The translations under genes were made by a program, and so were the position numbers. A DNA stretch of 64,000 nucleotides from Aurantiochytrium sp. KH105. Taxonomy: Eukaryota; Sar; Bigyra; Thraustochytrida; Thraustochytriidae. The notes below the pieces were generated by a model. It searched no databases. It was not told the origin of the DNA and worked only from the letters and a program-made list of their open reading frames with translations. This document shows positions 32,004 to 42,535 of this stretch, one piece after another. Location: the NCBI GenBank assembly GCA_003116975.1, contig BGKB01000037.1, forward strand, positions 1 through 64,000, given 5' to 3'. The number at the start of each line of letters is the position of its first letter. Positions within the stretch are counted from its first letter, which is position 1.

Positions 32004-33404
32004 TTGAGCCCGCGGCCGGCCGGCCGGCTCGCCTAGCTGCCTGCCTAGCTGCCGGGGTGTCGCCTAGTCTCCCTCCTCGCGGCGTGCAGCGCAGTTCTGC
32101 GCATCAATCGTGGCACCGTCGAGCCCCCTTTCGATCCCCGGTCTCGATTCGCATGGGGCAGGCGCGCGGCCCCCCTAAAAACCGGCATGTGTGCCCCCGA
32201 TTGCTCGCGGACGCGCGGTTTATTCGCCTTCCGCCCCCCGAAGACGAGCAAGAAGTCGACTCACGGCAGGTGTCCCGCGCCGTTTAGCGAGCCTCTCCCC
32301 TCAGCCTGCGCTCAACGGCACTCTGCGCTGTGTGGACGACGCCCACTGGTCGTGCTTGAGAGGCTGCTGCGGGACGACATGGAAAGAGGAGTAGGAGGAT
32401 TGGGGGAGGAACCCAACGAGATCCAGCAGCGGCGGTAAGGCGCGTGGCCAGTGTACGCGAAGCCCGGTCCTCACAAACGCCTCTGCGAGTCGGACAGCAG
32501 CGAAACGCAGATACTTGCACTCCCGCTGTGGGCGCGGCGCGTCCTCACGTCCATTTTTTCCAATTCCCCCCACCTCGCGCTTTCCCCCTTATCAATATTT
32601 TTTTCTGACCCACACTTCGCCCAAGCTTTTGTTTTTTTGGCTAAAGTCCACAAAGAGGATTTTTCCGTTTGATCCGGGTCCTCCTAGCGCCGGCTATCTT
32701 TCCGCACTTGTGCACTGCGGGGATTCCGCGCCCTCCACGGTCCACTCTCCGCGCAAGACGCAGTGGCGCGAGGCCGGCCCCCACTGGGCGTCGCGCCCGC
32801 ACCGCGCCCGCGCCCCAGCGAGTCAAGTCCCGCCAGCAACGGGCGGCCCCGCGTCTGCCGCTACCGCGCTCGCGAGGCTGTCTGTCTCGGCGCCCACGCG
32901 CGCGCCGGCCGCGGGCGCGCGCGGACGGCGGCGGCGTGTCGGCAGGCGGCGTTCTGCGCGCGCGGCGCAGGAAAGAGCGGCGCGCGCGCGCGCGGCGGCG
33001 GCAGGAAAGAGCGGCGGCGGCGCGGGGCGGGCAACGAGCAAGGCCTCCCTTCTTCCTCCCTACTACGGCTAGCTAGCGGGAAAGAAAAGCAGAGCAGAGA
33101 GAGAGAGCAGAGGCGCAGCGCGACCAGTTGGACATCCAGCGCGGCGACGGCGACGGCGACGGCGCGCTCGGGCTCGCTCGCGGCAGGCACGCGGAGCGGC
33201 AGCGCGGAGCGGCGGCGAAGGCGGCGCGCAGACCCGCAGACCCGCAGGCGCCCGGCGGCGCGCGCGCGGGCGCGCGGCGAGGGGCGGCGAAGGCTTCGCT
33301 TCGTTCGTTCGTTCGTTCGCACGTTCGTACGTTCGTGAGCGCGCTCGCGTGCGTGCCTTCGCGCGCAACGCGCCAAGGAACGGCGGCGCCCAGAGCGTGA
33401 GCTT

Positions 33405-33450
33405 CGCGAGGCGAGGCGAGGCGAGGCGAGGCGAGGCGAGGCGAGGCGAG
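33405..33450. repeat. (GGCGA)n array upstream of CK1 copy B
   Basis: About nine perfect GCGAG units. A second run of the same unit lies at about 33,518-33,546, ending 43 bases before the ATG. Confidence 0.95.
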
Positions 33451-33517
33451 ACGGTCGTTTCGCTCGCAGGCGCGGCGACAAACAGACAGCCTGGAAGGGG
33501 CAACTCGGGCGCAGCGC

Positions 33518-33546
33518 GGCGAGGCGAGGCGAGGCGAGGCGAGGCG
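33518..33546. repeat. (GGCGA)n array adjacent to the CK1 copy B start
   Basis: Six GGCGA units in the immediate leader of copy B; none occurs before copy A. Confidence 0.9.
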
Positions 33547-33588
33547 TAGCAGCGCACAAGCCTGGCGAGCCAGACGGATATACAGACC

Positions 33589-34722
33589 ATGGAGCGTCGC
33601 GTCGGCAAAAAGTACCGCCTCGGCCGCAAGATCGGCAGCGGATCCTTTGGTGATGTCTACCTCGGCACCGATGTCACCACCGGCGAGGATGTAGCCATCA
33701 AGCTTGAGCGCATCCGGACCAAGCACCCCCAGCTGCTCTACGAGAGCAAGCTCTACCGCGTGCTCCAGGGAGGCATCGGCATCCCCTACATGCGCTGGTT
33801 TGGCGTCGAGACCCACTACAACGTCTTGGTCACCGATCTTCTCGGCCCCAGTCTCGAGGATCTTTTTAACGCCTGCGGCCGCACCTTTACGCCGCTCTGC
33901 GTCATGATGATCGGCGAGCAGCTTGTCAGCCGCATCGAGTACATGCATGCCAAGCACTTTATCCACCGTGATATCAAGCCCGACAACTTTCTCGTCGGCC
34001 GCGGACGCCGCGCCAACCTTCTCTACATCATCGACTTTGGTCTCTCCAAGCGCTTCCGCCACCCGAAGACCAGGCAGCACATGCCGTACCGCGAGGGCAA
34101 GAACCTCACGGGTACCCCGCGTTACGCTTCGATCAACAACCATTTGGGTGTCGAACAGAGCCGGCGCGACGACATGGAATCGATCGGCTACGTGCTCGTG
34201 TACTTTGCGCGCGGGTCTCTACCGTGGCAGGGCCTCAAGGCGAACACGAAGAAGCAAAAGTACCAGAAGATCATGGACAAGAAGATGTCGGTCTCGATCG
34301 GTTCGCTCTGCAAGGGTCTCCCCGAGGAGCTCCGCAAGTACCTGGACTACTGCAGGTCTCTTCGCTTCGAGGACAAGCCCAACTACCCTTACCTGCGCGC
34401 GCTGTTCAAGGACGCGATCGATTCGGGCAAGTATGGCGACCCGATGAAGGGTTTCGACTGGATGAGCATGAGCCGCGGAGGATCCGCCACGGGAGGCTCT
34501 GCTTCCGAGTCCCGGCAGGAGTCTGGCCGCAACAACGGCGCCGAGGGCGTGCCTGCGACCGCGGATGCCACCGCCGCGGCTGCAGCGCCGGGTGCCGGCA
34601 ACGAGGTCTCGATGGGCGCCGCGGGTGAGGCAGCCGCTACGGGTGCCCCGCGTCAGTACGCCGACATGGAAATGGAGGGCGCCACGCCCCGCACCGAAGC
34701 TGCTGACCCGAGGCTCCCTTAA
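33589..34722 (+). CDS. CK1: Casein kinase 1 (delta/epsilon type), copy B with Thr gatekeeper
   Basis: 377 residues, identical to copy A over residues 1-323 except position 82, which is Thr (ACC) instead of Met (ATG). I count about 14 other base differences over the same stretch, all silent. Residue 82 is the CK1 gatekeeper lining the ATP pocket. All catalytic residues (Lys38, HRD 126-128, DFG 149-151) remain. The tails diverge after residue 323 ([13 protein letters not shown] against [13 protein letters not shown]) but share the end motifs [10 protein letters not shown] and DPRLP. The 5' flanks are unrelated. Tandem duplication followed by purifying selection or gene conversion is inferred. 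Confidence 0.96.
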   Translation: MERRVGKKYRLGRKIGSGSFGDVYLGTDVTTGEDVAIKLERIRTKHPQLLYESKLYRVLQGGIGIPYMRWFGVETHYNVLVTDLLGPSLEDLFNACGRTFTPLCVMMIGEQLVSRIEYMHAKHFIHRDIKPDNFLVGRGRRANLLYIIDFGLSKRFRHPKTRQHMPYREGKNLTGTPRYASINNHLGVEQSRRDDMESIGYVLVYFARGSLPWQGLKANTKKQKYQKIMDKKMSVSIGSLCKGLPEELRKYLDYCRSLRFEDKPNYPYLRALFKDAIDSGKYGDPMKGFDWMSMSRGGSATGGSASESRQESGRNNGAEGVPATADATAAAAAPGAGNEVSMGAAGEAAATGAPRQYADMEMEGATPRTEAADPRLP

Positions 34723-35095
34723 GCCCCTCTGACCAATCATCACCTTTTCCCGCGTCTCGTCTTTTTCCTCGCGTTGGCGACCGGCATTCTCATTGTAAAA
34801 GGCTCACACCCAACAAGAGGAATGAATGCCCTGATGCTCCAGGCACGTGGTCGTGAACCCAATCTACGGCCATGCATGCAGGGTGTGGATGAACGATTAG
34901 GAACGAGTTGCGCTCGAATCAAGATGCCGCCGTGTGCATGTCTTGGGATCTCCCAGCTCCTGCTGCGCATGCACACAATGCACACACACAATTCCCTTCC
35001 CTTAACATTACTACTTCGACTTCTTCTACCACATTTACAACAACTACTACTACTACTACTACGAAGCTTTTTTTCAGGTATTCTTTTCTTACTGT
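34723..35095. other. Convergent spacer between CK1-B and the LRR/IQ gene
   Basis: Contains ACTACTACTACTACTACTAC near 35,043-35,062 and short A/T-rich words. No gene seen. Confidence 0.6.
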
Positions 35096-38000
35096 TCATG
35101 ATTCATTTCCCTGACCTTTGCGCGCCCAAGCAGGCACAAGCTTGCGCGACCGCTTCAGCATATGCTGCTGTCGATCGCGCCGATTTACAGACATAAAGTT
35201 CAAACCGACTCGTCGCGAGGGCTTCGTGTTCTTGCCTTTCCGTGACTTCGCATTCTGCCCCAGAGAACGCCCAGATCGCTGTGGCATAGTCTCGGCCTCC
35301 TCGGCCTCCTCTTCTGCATGTCTGGAACGTGCACTCCGCAGAGCCTTTTGGTACCCTCGCGTGGGGTCCGGTGTCGACTGCAGCTCCTCACGGTCCCTTG
35401 AGTTTTGCATGTTTCTCTGCGTTCCGCACGACGACCGAGCAGACTGCACCATCGGCTTTTCCACCTCCTCCTCCTCTTCTTCTTCTTCTTCTTCTTGTTC
35501 ATAGGTTTCGGGCTGTACAGATGGACTCCTCGCGTGATCCTCGCTGCCTAGCGCCATGTTAGGTTGTCCAAGGCTATACACATCTCCTGCAGACCCACGG
35601 TCGTTCCATGCAGCAAAAGTCGCGGGCATATTCGTATGGCGATGGTGCATGTTCGTCGAACAGGCATTCGCTTCCTGCGATTGAAGTGGCAAACTCGACC
35701 TGTAGTGCATGTCTGCTTGACCTGGACGCGCCGCGTGCAATTGAAGTGGCAAACCAGTCCCATGATGAATCTCAGCCTGATTTGAACGCGGCGACAGCGT
35801 TTGAGATTGCAAACCCATGTGCACATTCCCGTTTGTCCGGGAATATGAGCTCAACGGTGCGGGGTGATCGTCCGCTTCTGCACGACTTTCCATGCGCGTT
35901 GCGCCCGGCGTGAACAAGGGTGAGGCGCTGGGGCTAACTTCAGGATCTAGAGCCAGCTCAGCCTCGTCTAGCTGTGGAATAAAAGAATCCATATCCACGC
36001 TTGCAAATTCGAGATCAAAGTCACCATCTTCCTTGCCATAGCCCTCCTGCGTTCGATCAAGCGCACGACGAATACGTTCTCGTGTGCGTGCCCCACGCCA
36101 TGCTGCTTGCAGCAAGACAATCTCACGTTCGAAAGCGCGCTCTCGGAAGAAAATATCACCATTAACAGACTTGAGGCGTCGAAGGAAACGACACGTGTAC
36201 TTTGTTGCCGATCGTGACAGTGCCCGCCCTCCAAGCTCAAGTCCCGTCAAATGAATGTGCTCCACCAGCGCCTCAACAAGGTCCTGCTCGGAAGTTCGCA
36301 CCTCGCGCAGATCCAGGCTTTGCAGTCCCGGACAGAGATGGGCGCTACGCTGCCGGAGCTTGCGCAGAGGGTTCCCCGCCAGCTTGAGCTCGAGCAGTTC
36401 GGGCAGCATACACGAGCTATCGAGTAGCGCCGGCCCTTCAATCGCGTTCTCTGACAAATCAACGACGCGCAGATGCGAGCTCGTCAGACGTTGTGGAGCG
36501 GTTGTGAGTCCACAATGCGTCAGGTATAGTCGCTCCAAAGGCGCCCCTTCGTTAATGACACGCTCTCCGTCAAAGTGGCCAAGTGCATTGCTTGACAAGT
36601 TCACCACGCGGAGATTTCGCAGGCTTTGCAAAGGTTTGAGCGCCGCGACGCTCAACCTGTTTCCTGACACATCGAGGTACTCGAGCGTTTGAGCGCAAAC
36701 GTCAATACCTCGCAGACTCACGAGCTCGTTGCGCGCGAGCTGCAAGCTCGAGAGCCGCGAGGCAAGCTCGCGATGCGTTACACAGTCGAATCGCGAAAAA
36801 CGGTTGCGCTCGGCAACAATGCACGTGAGCATGGCGCACTTTTGCGAAGGCACAGCGTCGCGCAGGTCACGCAGGTCTTTGCCAGAAAGATACGCCGTAT
36901 TGCCCACTGCAGATAGTTCCAAAAGTTTACTACTTGATGCACGAACTGCTTGCGCTGCATCATCTTCTGACTGCATCGCCTGCCATTCGGATCGAATGTG
37001 TGCGTGCAATCGCTGTGAGAGCACATCTTCCGCAGACATTGCGTGCTGCTCTCGGCGCGTCTTCGCTTGTTCCACATCTCTCAGCTCGCGTGCGTACGCG
37101 TCTTCCAGAGTCATATCGCGACGAGCTTTGGCCTGCGCGGCTGACTCGGCAAGCCGGATGGCTCGCGCAAGGCTATCCTCGCGCTCCATGTTGGTCTGCT
37201 CTTCCCAGAGTAAAGCACGAAGGGAGCGGGCAAGTTGGTCTTCTGCGGTCATGAACAAGCGCTCCATCTGCACCTCCTTCTCACGTCGAAGACGCTGACG
37301 TACGCGAAAACCTCGAATTTTGGCGCCAAAGCTACGCAAGGCGCGCTGCAAAAGGCCCGTTGCAGCGCGACGCTGCTGCTGCGCCTTGCGCGCGTTCCAG
37401 CCTCGAGCGGCGCGTTGAATTCGTATCGCCGCATCTTCACGAGCCCACTGAACCTCGAGAGCAGCTCGTTGCTGCTTTCGTTGCTCCTCGATCTCTTTCA
37501 TCATTTGTTTCCGCTCCATCTCCCGGGCGTCAGCCTCGGCTTGTAGTGAGGCGAGAAATTTTGCCTCAGCTTCTTTTGCGTCAGAGCTGTAGATGGATGT
37601 TGTTGGTTTACAGCCACTTCCATCGCTCTCTAATGCCGGTACCTTGCCATCATGGTCGTTGCTCGTATCTTTACGTTTCGACAGCGATTGAGCGGGCTCT
37701 ATCGCAGTCTCAAGAGATCCCAAGATCCCACCGAGCACACCGTTATTACTTTTTGTCACAGGCGCTGCATGCTCTCCTGATCGATCCGCTGCCTCTAAGT
37801 CGGCTTCTACACATGGCGAAGCAATCGATAATAAATTGTTTTCTTGACTGTGCCGAGAAGGCGATCTTGAACTTTTCGCCCGAGGTAATGGCGGATCCTC
37901 GATAGCCTTTACAAAATCTGCAATTGGCGTTATACGCTGCTCAACAGATACTGCTTTGTCCTCCACAGCATCTATGAGCTCGCCAACGACCACGCGAACG

Positions 38001-38347
38001 ACAGGATCAATATCAGCCTTATACCGCGCGAGACCGAGAAGCTCTTGAAAGTCTTTCTCGAACTTGTCCGCATTTTGGTGACGACTTTCGTTGCCAAGGT
38101 GCAAGTGCTCCCAGGCCTCGGCTAGCGAGTCGCGGCTCCCTTGACTGCCTTGGTCATCATCCCTTGCGTCTGCGGCATCATCTCGACCAAGCGTTGTGTT
38201 TGCCGCGATTACATGGCTGTCCCGCGCAAGGGACTGCGGTGACGACGGCTGCGACGAGGACGCCTCGCTTGCTAATTCTGCAAGTTCCGCGTCAAGCAGG
38301 GCGTCCAGGGCAGCATCGTCCAGGTCGGCTGCGTCGCAAGGCTTCAT
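35096..38347 (-). CDS. Leucine-rich-repeat and IQ-motif protein (LRRIQ1-like)
   Basis: 1083 residues from ATG 38347. The N-terminal 300 residues are acidic and low complexity. An IQ motif (AIRIQRAARGWNARKAQQQ) lies near 305-325 and a second basic IQ-like helix near 335-365. A charged helix follows to about 480. Five or so leucine-rich repeats (for example LEYLDVSGNRL, LRVVNLSSNAL, LELKLAGNPL) span about 535-690. A third IQ (LLQAAWRGARTRERI) is near 745-765. The tail is disordered with a Glu run (about 950-960) and Arg/Lys-rich end. The IQ-LRR-IQ order resembles LRRIQ1; calmodulin binding and a flagellar role are inference. Confidence 0.85.
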   Translation of the reverse strand: MKPCDAADLDDAALDALLDAELAELASEASSSQPSSPQSLARDSHVIAANTTLGRDDAADARDDDQGSQGSRDSLAEAWEHLHLGNESRHQNADKFEKDFQELLGLARYKADIDPVVRVVVGELIDAVEDKAVSVEQRITPIADFVKAIEDPPLPRAKSSRSPSRHSQENNLLSIASPCVEADLEAADRSGEHAAPVTKSNNGVLGGILGSLETAIEPAQSLSKRKDTSNDHDGKVPALESDGSGCKPTTSIYSSDAKEAEAKFLASLQAEADAREMERKQMMKEIEEQRKQQRAALEVQWAREDAAIRIQRAARGWNARKAQQQRRAATGLLQRALRSFGAKIRGFRVRQRLRREKEVQMERLFMTAEDQLARSLRALLWEEQTNMEREDSLARAIRLAESAAQAKARRDMTLEDAYARELRDVEQAKTRREQHAMSAEDVLSQRLHAHIRSEWQAMQSEDDAAQAVRASSSKLLELSAVGNTAYLSGKDLRDLRDAVPSQKCAMLTCIVAERNRFSRFDCVTHRELASRLSSLQLARNELVSLRGIDVCAQTLEYLDVSGNRLSVAALKPLQSLRNLRVVNLSSNALGHFDGERVINEGAPLERLYLTHCGLTTAPQRLTSSHLRVVDLSENAIEGPALLDSSCMLPELLELKLAGNPLRKLRQRSAHLCPGLQSLDLREVRTSEQDLVEALVEHIHLTGLELGGRALSRSATKYTCRFLRRLKSVNGDIFFRERAFEREIVLLQAAWRGARTRERIRRALDRTQEGYGKEDGDFDLEFASVDMDSFIPQLDEAELALDPEVSPSASPLFTPGATRMESRAEADDHPAPLSSYSRTNGNVHMGLQSQTLSPRSNQAEIHHGTGLPLQLHAARPGQADMHYRSSLPLQSQEANACSTNMHHRHTNMPATFAAWNDRGSAGDVYSLGQPNMALGSEDHARSPSVQPETYEQEEEEEEEEEEVEKPMVQSARSSCGTQRNMQNSRDREELQSTPDPTRGYQKALRSARSRHAEEEAEEAETMPQRSGRSLGQNAKSRKGKNTKPSRRVGLNFMSVNRRDRQQHMLKRSRKLVPAWARKGQGNES

Positions 38348-38831
38348 CGCGGGCTTCCCGCGTCAGTTTGCCAGCCTTTGCCGCGAGCGCGACGCCCCGC
38401 GTGCGCACACGAGCGGGCGACCGCTCGCGTGCTCCCAACTTGAGATTATTTATCAAGAGGCTTCGCTCCAAGTCCTTCATCCAAGGTTTTGGTCTAAGTA
38501 GTACCTAGGAAGTCTTATAAAAGTAGCCGTTGACTGGAACTCGAGCCTCTGAGTAATACTCTGGGTTGGGGAGAGGCTAGCGGTCATCGGGAGCACGTTT
38601 GGGCCTGCTGGAGCTGTTTCTCTTGGAGCTACTGCAGTGGTCGCAAATCTACAGGGGCTGTTTGGTCTGCGTCCGCTCTGCGGCAGGACCACGGAGCGCA
38701 TTTCCATGACGCGTTAAAGGCCTTTCCACTTCCCCGTCACTGGTGTGCGTGTCTTGTTGGCTGGCTGTTCTGCTGGCTAGCTGGCCGGTTGGCTGGCTGG
38801 CTGGCTGCCTGCCTCATAGACTCGATCCAGA
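38348..38831. promoter_or_regulatory. Divergent promoter region, LRR/IQ (-) and WD40 (+)
   Basis: 484 bases between two ATGs. Contains GCTGG/GGCTGGCTGGCTGGCTGCC near 38,758-38,811. No defined element identified; sharing is inferred from the arrangement. Confidence 0.4.
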
Positions 38832-41468
38832 ATGCAAGCTTCTTTAATGTGTGGCTTTGCCGTGGGCAAAGCACCTCGCGACCTCGATGTCTTCGCTTCC
38901 AGACCAGAGACAAGTGATGACACAGGCACACGCACAAGCTCACAGACCGCTTTAAAAGGATCCGAAACAACCATATACGTCGCTGTTTGTCAAGCGGGCG
39001 CTTGCCAGATCTGGCAGATAGCACGTTTTGCGCAGGAGCTTCTCGCAAGTATTCGTTTGCCCCAAAAGGCGAAAGCGCTCGCATGTCGATTTTCTTTCCA
39101 AGGAACGTCGCTTGCTCTTGTCTCGAGTCAAAAGGAAGTCAGTATTTGGGATTGGACATCGGAAACGTGTCGCCTTCGCTTGCACGGCCACCTCGATGAC
39201 ATCACTGGCTGTGAATATTTTGGCCTTGAGCAAGGACGCGAGCTTCTCGCCTCCTTTGGGGCAGACGGCAAGGTTCTGCTATGGGATACAGACTCTGACG
39301 ATCCGACCGCGCTTGACACGCTCCAACACTCTTGTACGGTCCATTGCGTTCACTTTGTACCATGTCAAGACAGTTTCACAGTGCGAATTTTCGTCGGCCT
39401 CGTCGAAGGGAGCGTCTTTGTGTGGGACGTTCACGTAAACCCAAACGACCTGCTCGAGCCCGTCTTAGTGTCAACTTTGCGAGAGCCAGCTGGCTATCTG
39501 TACTCATTATCGGCCACTCCAAGTGGCCATCGGCTTTGCGTCGGTGCTGGAAATGGTGCAGTCAGTGTGTGGAACGCCTTGCCTCTCAAGCTCGCTAGTG
39601 CTGCAAGACAGACGAGTCACGAACTCCGAATCGCTGGCACTTGCACCAAGCTTGCTCATGCAGAAAGCAATGCCGGCACCTATGTAGGAATGCCTGAAGA
39701 TTGCTTTCAAGTTGCTGATGGAGGTGCTTCAGGGCTCGATGAATGCCAGCGCGAATTTGAAGCAACTCTCCTCGAGTACCAATTCGAAGATCAAGACCAG
39801 GACCAAGGTGCCAATACGTCGACGCTTTCACTGGCGCGTGACCAGCTCACGTACAACAATCATCTCGAACCTGCAAGCCAAGCCTCCAGCGAAATCCCAA
39901 CCACGGACCTTGAACGTCTACATGACATCATGCTTGGGAGTAGCTGTATCAAGTCCGCATTCGCCTCGGGATCGAAAGCGGGCCCAAACGAGACGGCGGT
40001 GTTGTTTACGAGCTCTGCAGAAGGGCGTGTGGGCGCATGGTGCGCAGACTCCGGCAGACGACTCTTTGAGGCCAAGCTTGCTGCGCCTTTACTCGCAATG
40101 AAGGTCGTAGTGGCAGAAGCAAGTCGCTCAGGACTTTCCAGATATTTCATTTTTGGAACATGCATGCACGAAGCAGTGGGCTTTGAGGTTCGCGGCCTGG
40201 ATGAGCTCCAAGCTCTTGCTGATTTCGTGTCGAGCGCAGATGTAACGACTTGCGAAGCATACTGGGCACACGCACAGCGTCGCGCGGCTCTCGAGCGTGC
40301 CCTTGGGATTCTTGGACTTCAAGGTACCACGCAGGAAAGACAGAAATTGGCGACGCTCATGGACCAGCGCTCAAGGCTTGGAGAGGCCATGCAACACCAT
40401 ACAAGACCGCAGCAACTTGTGCATGCAGCCTCGGCAGAACACTTTCTGCGGACCTTGATTGGCCGCATCGAGAAGCGCACGGGTCGAGAGCTGTATTCTA
40501 GGGTGCTGAGTGCGACGCGCGAAATCGACTTGAACACGGAGACACTCTGCAAATGCATTGTCTCGTGTCCTTTCGCTATCGAGGGGATTCTCGACGCAAT
40601 AGCCATGCCGGCCACAACCTTCCTACGGTCAACTTCGCTCGAAAAGGATCGATTTATGCAAGCAGTCAAGGGAACTTCGGGCGAGCCTCCTCGCGCTTTT
40701 CTTGAGAGGCTCGGACTCGTGATCCTTCCACTTGCGCAACGTAACGCGTGGGGCGGCGATGCGCGCGTTGGCATGTTCCTTAAGCCAGCGCCTTTCTTCT
40801 ATGCTTGCACAGATGTCTCCGCAGCAGAAGCTGCGTCTACGGCGGACGCATTGGCGGCTGGAAATCCTCTGATTGCGCCGCTTTACGCCTTGGGAGAGGC
40901 TAAAGAAGCGGAAGAGGTACGCAGGTTACAAGAGGCGCACGAGCGCGAGATGCAGCGCGACGCAGAGACCCAGGACCAAATCTTGTCTCCTCCTCTGCTC
41001 GTGCGTCAGCTCGAGGTTCCTCACGTGCCTGAGAAAAGAGATCCCATCTCCCCTTGCTCAGGTCCGAGCAAGCGCAGCCCGTCACCTCATGGTGATCTCG
41101 CAGATCAGGCTTCTACCTCCTGCACGCCAACGTTGCCATATGCTTCAGACGCCAGCGAAATTGCTCTGCACAGCGCTGGACTCGCTGTCGACGTCAACGC
41201 GGCCCTGAAATTGGACGCGTTGCCGACGAAGAGCTTGGCGGCGTACACCGAGGAGCTCTCGCTCGCAGGGAGCGAGACGAGCAAATTGCAGCGCCCCAAG
41301 GCAGACTGGTTCCGGCCGGGTGAGCTCGCGGCCATGCGCGCCCCGGGATGTCTGGCGCTCTCGCCGGCGCCGCCGAGCGCGAGGTCTCCCGCCGCGAGTC
41401 CCAAGAACTGTGGGCGTCGCAGGAGCCCTCGGGTGGCCAAGCTCGCGTCGCAGTCGCAGCAGACCTGA
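38832..41468 (+). CDS. WD40-repeat protein
   Basis: 878 residues from ATG 38832. WD-type blades are visible in the first 260 residues: KEVSIWDWTSETCRLRLHGH, ADGKVLLWDTDS, EGSVFVWDVHV and NGAVSVWNAL. More appear near 400 (SAEGRVGAWCADSGRRLFEA). The second half is helical with charged stretches and a Ser/Pro-rich C-terminus. I cannot place it in a named family; WDR27-like is possible. It is probably a scaffold. It is divergent with the LRR/IQ gene and ends 105 bases before the J-domain gene. Confidence 0.83.
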   Translation: MQASLMCGFAVGKAPRDLDVFASRPETSDDTGTRTSSQTALKGSETTIYVAVCQAGACQIWQIARFAQELLASIRLPQKAKALACRFSFQGTSLALVSSQKEVSIWDWTSETCRLRLHGHLDDITGCEYFGLEQGRELLASFGADGKVLLWDTDSDDPTALDTLQHSCTVHCVHFVPCQDSFTVRIFVGLVEGSVFVWDVHVNPNDLLEPVLVSTLREPAGYLYSLSATPSGHRLCVGAGNGAVSVWNALPLKLASAARQTSHELRIAGTCTKLAHAESNAGTYVGMPEDCFQVADGGASGLDECQREFEATLLEYQFEDQDQDQGANTSTLSLARDQLTYNNHLEPASQASSEIPTTDLERLHDIMLGSSCIKSAFASGSKAGPNETAVLFTSSAEGRVGAWCADSGRRLFEAKLAAPLLAMKVVVAEASRSGLSRYFIFGTCMHEAVGFEVRGLDELQALADFVSSADVTTCEAYWAHAQRRAALERALGILGLQGTTQERQKLATLMDQRSRLGEAMQHHTRPQQLVHAASAEHFLRTLIGRIEKRTGRELYSRVLSATREIDLNTETLCKCIVSCPFAIEGILDAIAMPATTFLRSTSLEKDRFMQAVKGTSGEPPRAFLERLGLVILPLAQRNAWGGDARVGMFLKPAPFFYACTDVSAAEAASTADALAAGNPLIAPLYALGEAKEAEEVRRLQEAHEREMQRDAETQDQILSPPLLVRQLEVPHVPEKRDPISPCSGPSKRSPSPHGDLADQASTSCTPTLPYASDASEIALHSAGLAVDVNAALKLDALPTKSLAAYTEELSLAGSETSKLQRPKADWFRPGELAAMRAPGCLALSPAPPSARSPAASPKNCGRRRSPRVAKLASQSQQT

Positions 41469-41573
41469 AGAGGCGGCGCCACGCAGCTCGACGCGAGTCT
41501 TCGCTCGCTCGCTCCCTCGCTCGCTCGCTCGCCGCGGGCGGAGGCAGACGCGGACGGTGGCAGACCCGCGCCG

Positions 41574-41671
41574 ATGTGCTCCCGCGGACGGCCCGGGCAC
41601 GGCGTTGCTATCGCTGTCTCGTTTGCAGTCGGGGGGCTGCGTCGCGGCCATGCCGCCCTTGCGACGGCGTT

Positions 41672-41711
<40 letters not shown>

Positions 41712-42245
41712 CGGCGAAGGCCGTTGAGCACGTCAGCGGGCGAAGAAGTCAAACCTGGAAAGTCGCGGTTTCGACCACCAAAGGCAACAGGCGCAGTGGT
41801 CTCCAAGGCCGACGCCAGGAGCGACGGTCACGGCGATTTGTGGACGGGCGAGTTCTGCTGCCTCTTTTACGGGTACAGGACGCGCTGCCAGGCATGCCCA
41901 TTGCCAAAGGGCGTGCAAGATCTTTTTGAAGATGGCACGCTCAACGCAAGTAGATTTAGAGCCTTTGGCAAGCGAGATCAATGGCAGCAAAGAGGGGGTA
42001 ATGATAGCCGTGGTCCCGCGGGTGCAATGCACGATCGCTCTCTCGCGCAGTACGAGATGAGCTTGGCAGCGCTCGGTTTGGGCGAGAAGCGGCCAAAAAA
42101 GCTCGGTGAAATCAAGTTTGCCTTTCGAGAAAAGGCCAAGGAATTACATCCGGATGTTGGTGGAGACAATGCTGCCTTTCGGGAACTCGTATCTGCTTAC
42201 GAGTTGGCAAAATCGCTCTTCGCATTATACCGGACAACCTCATAA
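41574..42245 (+). CDS. J-domain (type III DnaJ) protein, probably organellar
   Basis: 223 residues. The N-terminus is Arg/Ala/Thr-rich without acids, like a mitochondrial presequence, and contains an (AT)n residue run encoded by a GGCGAC hexamer array. The middle has four cysteines (CCLFYGYRTRCQAC), possibly metal-binding. The J domain is at the C-terminus, with the HPD tripeptide at 192-194 (KELHPDVGGDN). J proteins stimulate Hsp70 ATPase. No Gly/Phe or zinc-finger region is present, hence type III. A C-terminal J domain after a Cys motif is less common. ATG 41574 gives the full presequence. Confidence 0.8.
41668..41712 (+). repeat. (GGCGAC)n hexamer inside the J-protein gene
   Basis: About seven hexamer units (CGACGG/CGGCGA), translated as alternating Ala-Thr in the presequence. 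It may vary in length between strains without a frameshift. Confidence 0.9.
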
Positions 42246-42535
42246 ATCTTCCAAGCAAGAGGAGAAACTAGTTGGAGCGTGTCACTCACTTCTTGTTCAT
42301 TAGAGGGCTCAGTCCTGAGGTGATCTGATGAGCGCTTCGTCAGAAAAAGCGCTTGTCGCACCGGCGTAAAAGGCTTCTCGAAAATCTTTGGTGTGCAACT
42401 ATTGTACAGTATGCCGCGCGCGCGAACGCAGGATACAAAAAGAGTTACTGTTTGTGAATTGCTATTTTTATAACATGAAAACACGAAAAGTTGAAATTAG
42501 CGTCGGCGCACTGCTTGATACTGCTACCTTCACTC
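42246..42535. other. Convergent spacer, J-protein gene and CDC5L
   Basis: 290 bases, A/T-richer, forming two facing 3' regions. Nothing recognised. Confidence 0.6.

Larger units (their letters stand above)
32004..33588. other. Spacer between the two CK1 genes
   Basis: Not similar to the upstream flank of copy A apart from a weak CCGCACTTGTGCACTGCGG at 32,702-32,720. It includes CCGGCCGGCCGGC (about 32,014-32,027), T-rich DNA near 32,600-32,660, GTTC words (33,300-33,335) and two GGCGA arrays. Frames are low complexity; no gene recognised. Confidence 0.6.
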
